Below, one piece after another: positions 60,857-64,000 of a DNA stretch of 64,000 nt. Positions within the stretch are counted from its first letter, which is position 1. Every line of letters begins with the position of its first letter. The notes beneath the pieces are model-generated. The model ran no database searches. It was given only the letters and a program-made list of their open reading frames with translations, and was not told the DNA's origin. The stretch comes from Lunularia cruciata. Taxonomy: Eukaryota; Streptophyta; Marchantiopsida; Lunulariales; Lunulariaceae. The DNA is taken from contig OX419759.1 in assembly GCA_948567375.1 (NCBI GenBank), positions 3,077,303 to 3,141,302 of the forward strand, written 5' to 3'. The translations under genes and the position numbers were made by a program.

Positions 60857-61405
60857 GCGTATATACATCGCTACACAATATACATTATTGTCAACATCAT
60901 ACACTATAGAAGCACAACTCACACATAAGTCATACATAGACTCTAAAGTGCCATAATAATCAGATTGTTTACTACTCTCAACTTAACTCAACTCAGATCA
61001 GTACTTGATCTGTCACTCTATAAATTGCCAACAACTGGGCACTAATTACAGTCAAGCCACACTCACTCTAGCTAAGAGAATCCAGGTGATGCTCGTTGGC
61101 CTCTGTCCACCATAGCCAGGAACTTGAAGGCTCAACATCAGAGAAGTGAGCTCTCTAGAGCTCACTTCAAAAGTATACCCCCTGGACTTGAGCTAGGACT
61201 GAAACCCTAATGGTCCCGCTGATGGCACACTTGACAGTGCAAATGGTGCAAAGTGACGATAGGCCCCACCGTGAAGTCAGTACCCCAAACACAAAATCTG
61301 ACCGTCGGAAAGTAGTCTCTAAGAAATTGATGAAATAACTCTAACTACTATCACTTGAACTCCAGTGTCCGAGCAATCTAGATGCAACACTACAAATGGC
61401 ATGAC
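60857..61405 (-). repeat. LTR-like direct repeat, right copy
   Basis: This is the better-preserved partner of 53283-53815 (blocks AGTGATGCTC/AGGTGATGCTCGTTGGCCTC, CTCAACATCAGAGAAGTGAG, CTACAAATGGCATGA). It keeps G/C where the left copy has A/T. It would be the 5' LTR of the minus-strand element. Confidence 0.65.
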
Positions 61406-61406
61406 T

Positions 61407-61570
61407 GTACAAAACTCACTATTACCAATACATGACTAAATTTTCATTGTCATGTAAGCTTGTGATATACAATACTCACCATCACCATTACATGCTTAAA
61501 TTTGTAGTATCATGTGAGCTTGTGATCTACAATACTCACTATCACCATAACATACCATAATCTTCATTGT
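61407..61570. repeat. 60-bp tandem repeat, 3 imperfect copies
   Basis: The block (A)AAACTCACTATTACCAATACA recurs as AATACTCACCATCACCATTA at 61471 and AATACTCACTATCACCATAA at 61531, each with GTGAGCTTGTGAT-like spacers. It adjoins the right LTR-like repeat. Confidence 0.82.
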
Positions 61571-63458
61571 CACCATTACAATCACTAATATAATTTGGGA
61601 TGTGGAGTTTTGGATCAATTGTACAAGTGCTACTACCACCACTATTCAAGACTAGATGAAAATATATATTTGATAGTATTGAGATTATACTCTTAACCTT
61701 GTCATGAGTTTTTGAGTCATGCTAATTCAAGAGTCATAAAGTAAAACCTTTTTTATTTTTTAGTCCTTTCTTTAAGTCATACTCTCTCAACTTTAGACTT
61801 TATTTTCTTAGTCTTAAAGATATGCTCGACCTTAGTCTTCTTCTTCTCTATTATTGTAAAGCATCTCTATTTCTTGATCTTTGCAACCTTTTATGCTTCT
61901 ATTTTTGCTATCTTGCATCTCTCTTGAGCTTCTATGAACTCAGTTTTCCATTTCCCATGTTGTGCTAAATCTTGCAATAAAGTAGTAAGAGAAGGAATGA
62001 TATTTGAATTCACTTTGGAAATCTTTCTTACTCTTATTTGTTTACTATCTCCTTTTGTAAATTGATTTTTCCCTTTTGGTCTTGCTTTTGGTCTCACATC
62101 TCCATCTCAAGATGGTATCTCTTTAGTTCCTCTTCTCAATGGTGGGGCAACATCTTCATACATTATTGTAGATTTCAGAATCACTCCAAACACATACACC
62201 ACTCCAATCTGTTCTTCAAACAAACCATGTGAATCTAATCCTTCTAATAGCAAATGGCATGGATTCCACTCCAAACTCTAGAATCTCTTCCTCTTCATTG
62301 ATGGACTGAAATTTTCCTCCATTCTCTTCATGAAGTTCCACTCTTGTCTTGTCAGCCTCTTCCACATTGAGTATATGAACTTGGCACTCGTTCCCATCAC
62401 CTATATTTTCAACAATACTTACACCAATACTCACTCATGTTGGAGGAGAAATATTTGCACGATCTCCAAACATGAGATCAGTATGATCAAAATGAGTGCA
62501 TATATGATTTAACTTATCTTCCATTGTTCCCTATCCCCACTTGTACTCTTCTAGTTCTAGTCCTTTGCTTCTCTTATACTCTTTGTCTACCAGACCTTCT
62601 CCTATACTCCTATACTCTTTGTCGATCAGACCTTCTGCTTGTACTCTTCTAGTCCTTTGCTTCCTTGTAAGATTTCATGTACCATGCACATTTCTTATAC
62701 ATTTTGTTGCCACTCAATGAAGATGGAAACTATCTCTTATGCCAAATTTAAAAAGTAGCTTTTAACTGAAAGTTGTGTTCTTTTGAACAGGCTTCTTGTA
62801 AGTACCTCCATGAATTTGCACAAAATGCTCTTCATCCTCTAGATAATCAAGAATCCGTGCATATTGATGAGGAATCATTTGAAACCTATCATCCTCACCC
62901 TTCTTAGCATTGTTCCCCGATGTCAAGCAAGCTGAAACTATTTTGAGAAGATATTGGAACTTCGGTGGTAGTGAGTGTTGCAAAAGAACCAACTCAATTG
63001 TTGAATGAATGGAAATAGAATGGCGAGTTTAAATGGATCGAGGAGGAGAAATAGAATTTGGAGTTCCGATGGGTTGATTGCAAAAGGAATCTACATAGTA
63101 AAGATCATCCATTGATTTTGCAATCAATTCAGAATGAAAATCCCGATGTATTGAGTCAATTGCAAATTGCTTCTAGACAGCTGTGTAATTTGCTCATAAT
63201 CTTATCTTGCACACGAACAACTACCTTATACAAATTTCTTATATGCTTTTGATTTGCTCACTTTCAAATTTCACAACTTCATCTCACTCTCCCCAAGAGA
63301 GGGAAGAATTCAAATGCTTCCTTCAGAGTCCATGTCCATTTTTATTGGCTCCCGAGTGACATCTTTCTAATTTTTGAACTTTGCAAATAGTTTCTATCCC
63401 AACTTTAAATCTCACATTTGCTCTTTACATGTCACTATCCGACAAGTCTATAGCCTCG
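61571..63458. other. Unassigned region with broken minus-strand frames
   Basis: Three consecutive minus-strand frames at 62762-62992, 62216-62434 and 61891-62097 have protein-like composition. They show acidic and Glu/Lys-rich segments such as EENGGKFQSINEEEEILEF, and LQDLAQHGKWKTEFIEAQER. They run in one direction and could be pieces of one decayed gene or transposase-associated ORF. No family was recognised. A direct repeat with TATACTCTTTGTC and AGACCTTCT lies at 62577-62635. Confidence 0.3.
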
Positions 63459-63641
63459 TGAGAGTCCTTTGATTAGTGATTGTATTAAGGTGGGATTTCA
63501 CTAATGAAGTTACCGAGTCTTGAGAGTCCTTTAATTAGTGACTGTATTAAGGTGGGATTTCACTAATGAAGTTACCGAGTCTTGAGAGTCCTTTGATTAG
63601 TGACTGTATTAAGGCGGGACTTAATGAAGTTACTGATCTTC
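63459..63641. repeat. 62-bp tandem repeat, 3 copies
   Basis: TGAGAGTCCTTTGATTAGTG followed by TGTATTAAGGTGGGATTTCA and CTAATGAAGTTACCGAG starts at 63459, 63521 and 63583. The third copy has a short deletion. Confidence 0.92.
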
Positions 63642-64000
63642 CCGTAGTCATTCAAAACTGAAACCCTCAAGACCATTTTCATGACATGACCATTCATAAA
63701 CTGAAACCATTTTCATGACCCTTAAATAAATACGCAGGACCTTTCCATTTTCACATCTGAACCTTTACGGCTACTCATGTAAAATTATATGAATATTAAT
63801 GCACTGCCCATAGAAATCTGTCGTTTTGGAAAGTGAAACCCCCAATATACCGGTTCTAGTTCTGTTGAGAACGAGAATAATAAGTTTGAGACCTCTTATC
63901 CAATTCACCCACCATTAACTCACAGAATTAAGTACAAAATATCATGGTGCATGAAGCTAACGTGCTCCCCTTTAGTTTTCATTCTCGTTGCCAGCATTCT
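63642..64000. other. Right-edge sequence, nothing recognised
   Basis: This is a short stretch with a local duplication (GAAACC...CATTTTCATGAC near 63660-63720) and no supported gene. Confidence 0.4.

Overview
This window looks like nuclear DNA from a land plant, most probably a liverwort such as Marchantia polymorpha. Its genes have many short GT-AG introns, and plant families are present: a PDIL2-1 type disulfide isomerase, a malectin/LRR receptor kinase and a putative plastid protein. The strongest pointer is one gene that joins an alpha/beta-hydrolase, an NB-ARC ATPase and leucine-rich repeats. This hydrolase-NBS-LRR (HNL) class is known from liverworts. The species assignment is inference, since no organellar or rDNA marker is present.

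Layout. 0-12 kb holds three housekeeping-type genes, all on the minus strand: an ER disulfide isomerase (11 exons), a 98-residue single-PAH (SIN3-type) protein, and ribosomal protein L35/uL29 (5 exons). 12-15.6 kb is AT-rich and gene-free, with local tandem repeats. 15.6-24.3 kb has one unrecognised 398-residue protein (minus strand), several dispersed repeats and an exact 238-bp tandem duplication. 24.3-39.1 kb is an immune-receptor-like block: the HNL gene on the plus strand and a complete 15-exon malectin-like/LRR receptor kinase on the minus strand, tail to tail. A decayed partial copy of the kinase gene lies between them. Two solo LTRs of one retrotransposon family sit here, one 29 bp upstream of the HNL start codon and one inside a receptor-kinase intron. 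41.3-43.6 kb encodes a two-exon, probably plastid-targeted protein of unknown function.

From about 44 kb to the right edge the sequence is AT-rich and made of decayed transposable elements. It contains a LINE-like element with reverse-transcriptase remnants (minus, 49.5-51.3 kb or more). The 3' end of that LINE explains about a dozen short repeats across the whole window. It also contains a Ty3/gypsy-type element (minus, about 53.3-61.4 kb) with integrase and RNase H remnants between LTR-like direct repeats. Stops and substitutions in these elements look mostly like C-to-T decay, as expected for methylated DNA.

Exon coordinates were derived by hand from splice sites and reading phase. Reading frame is continuous through every exon of the isomerase, L35, HNL and receptor-kinase models. 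No transcript evidence or database search was available.
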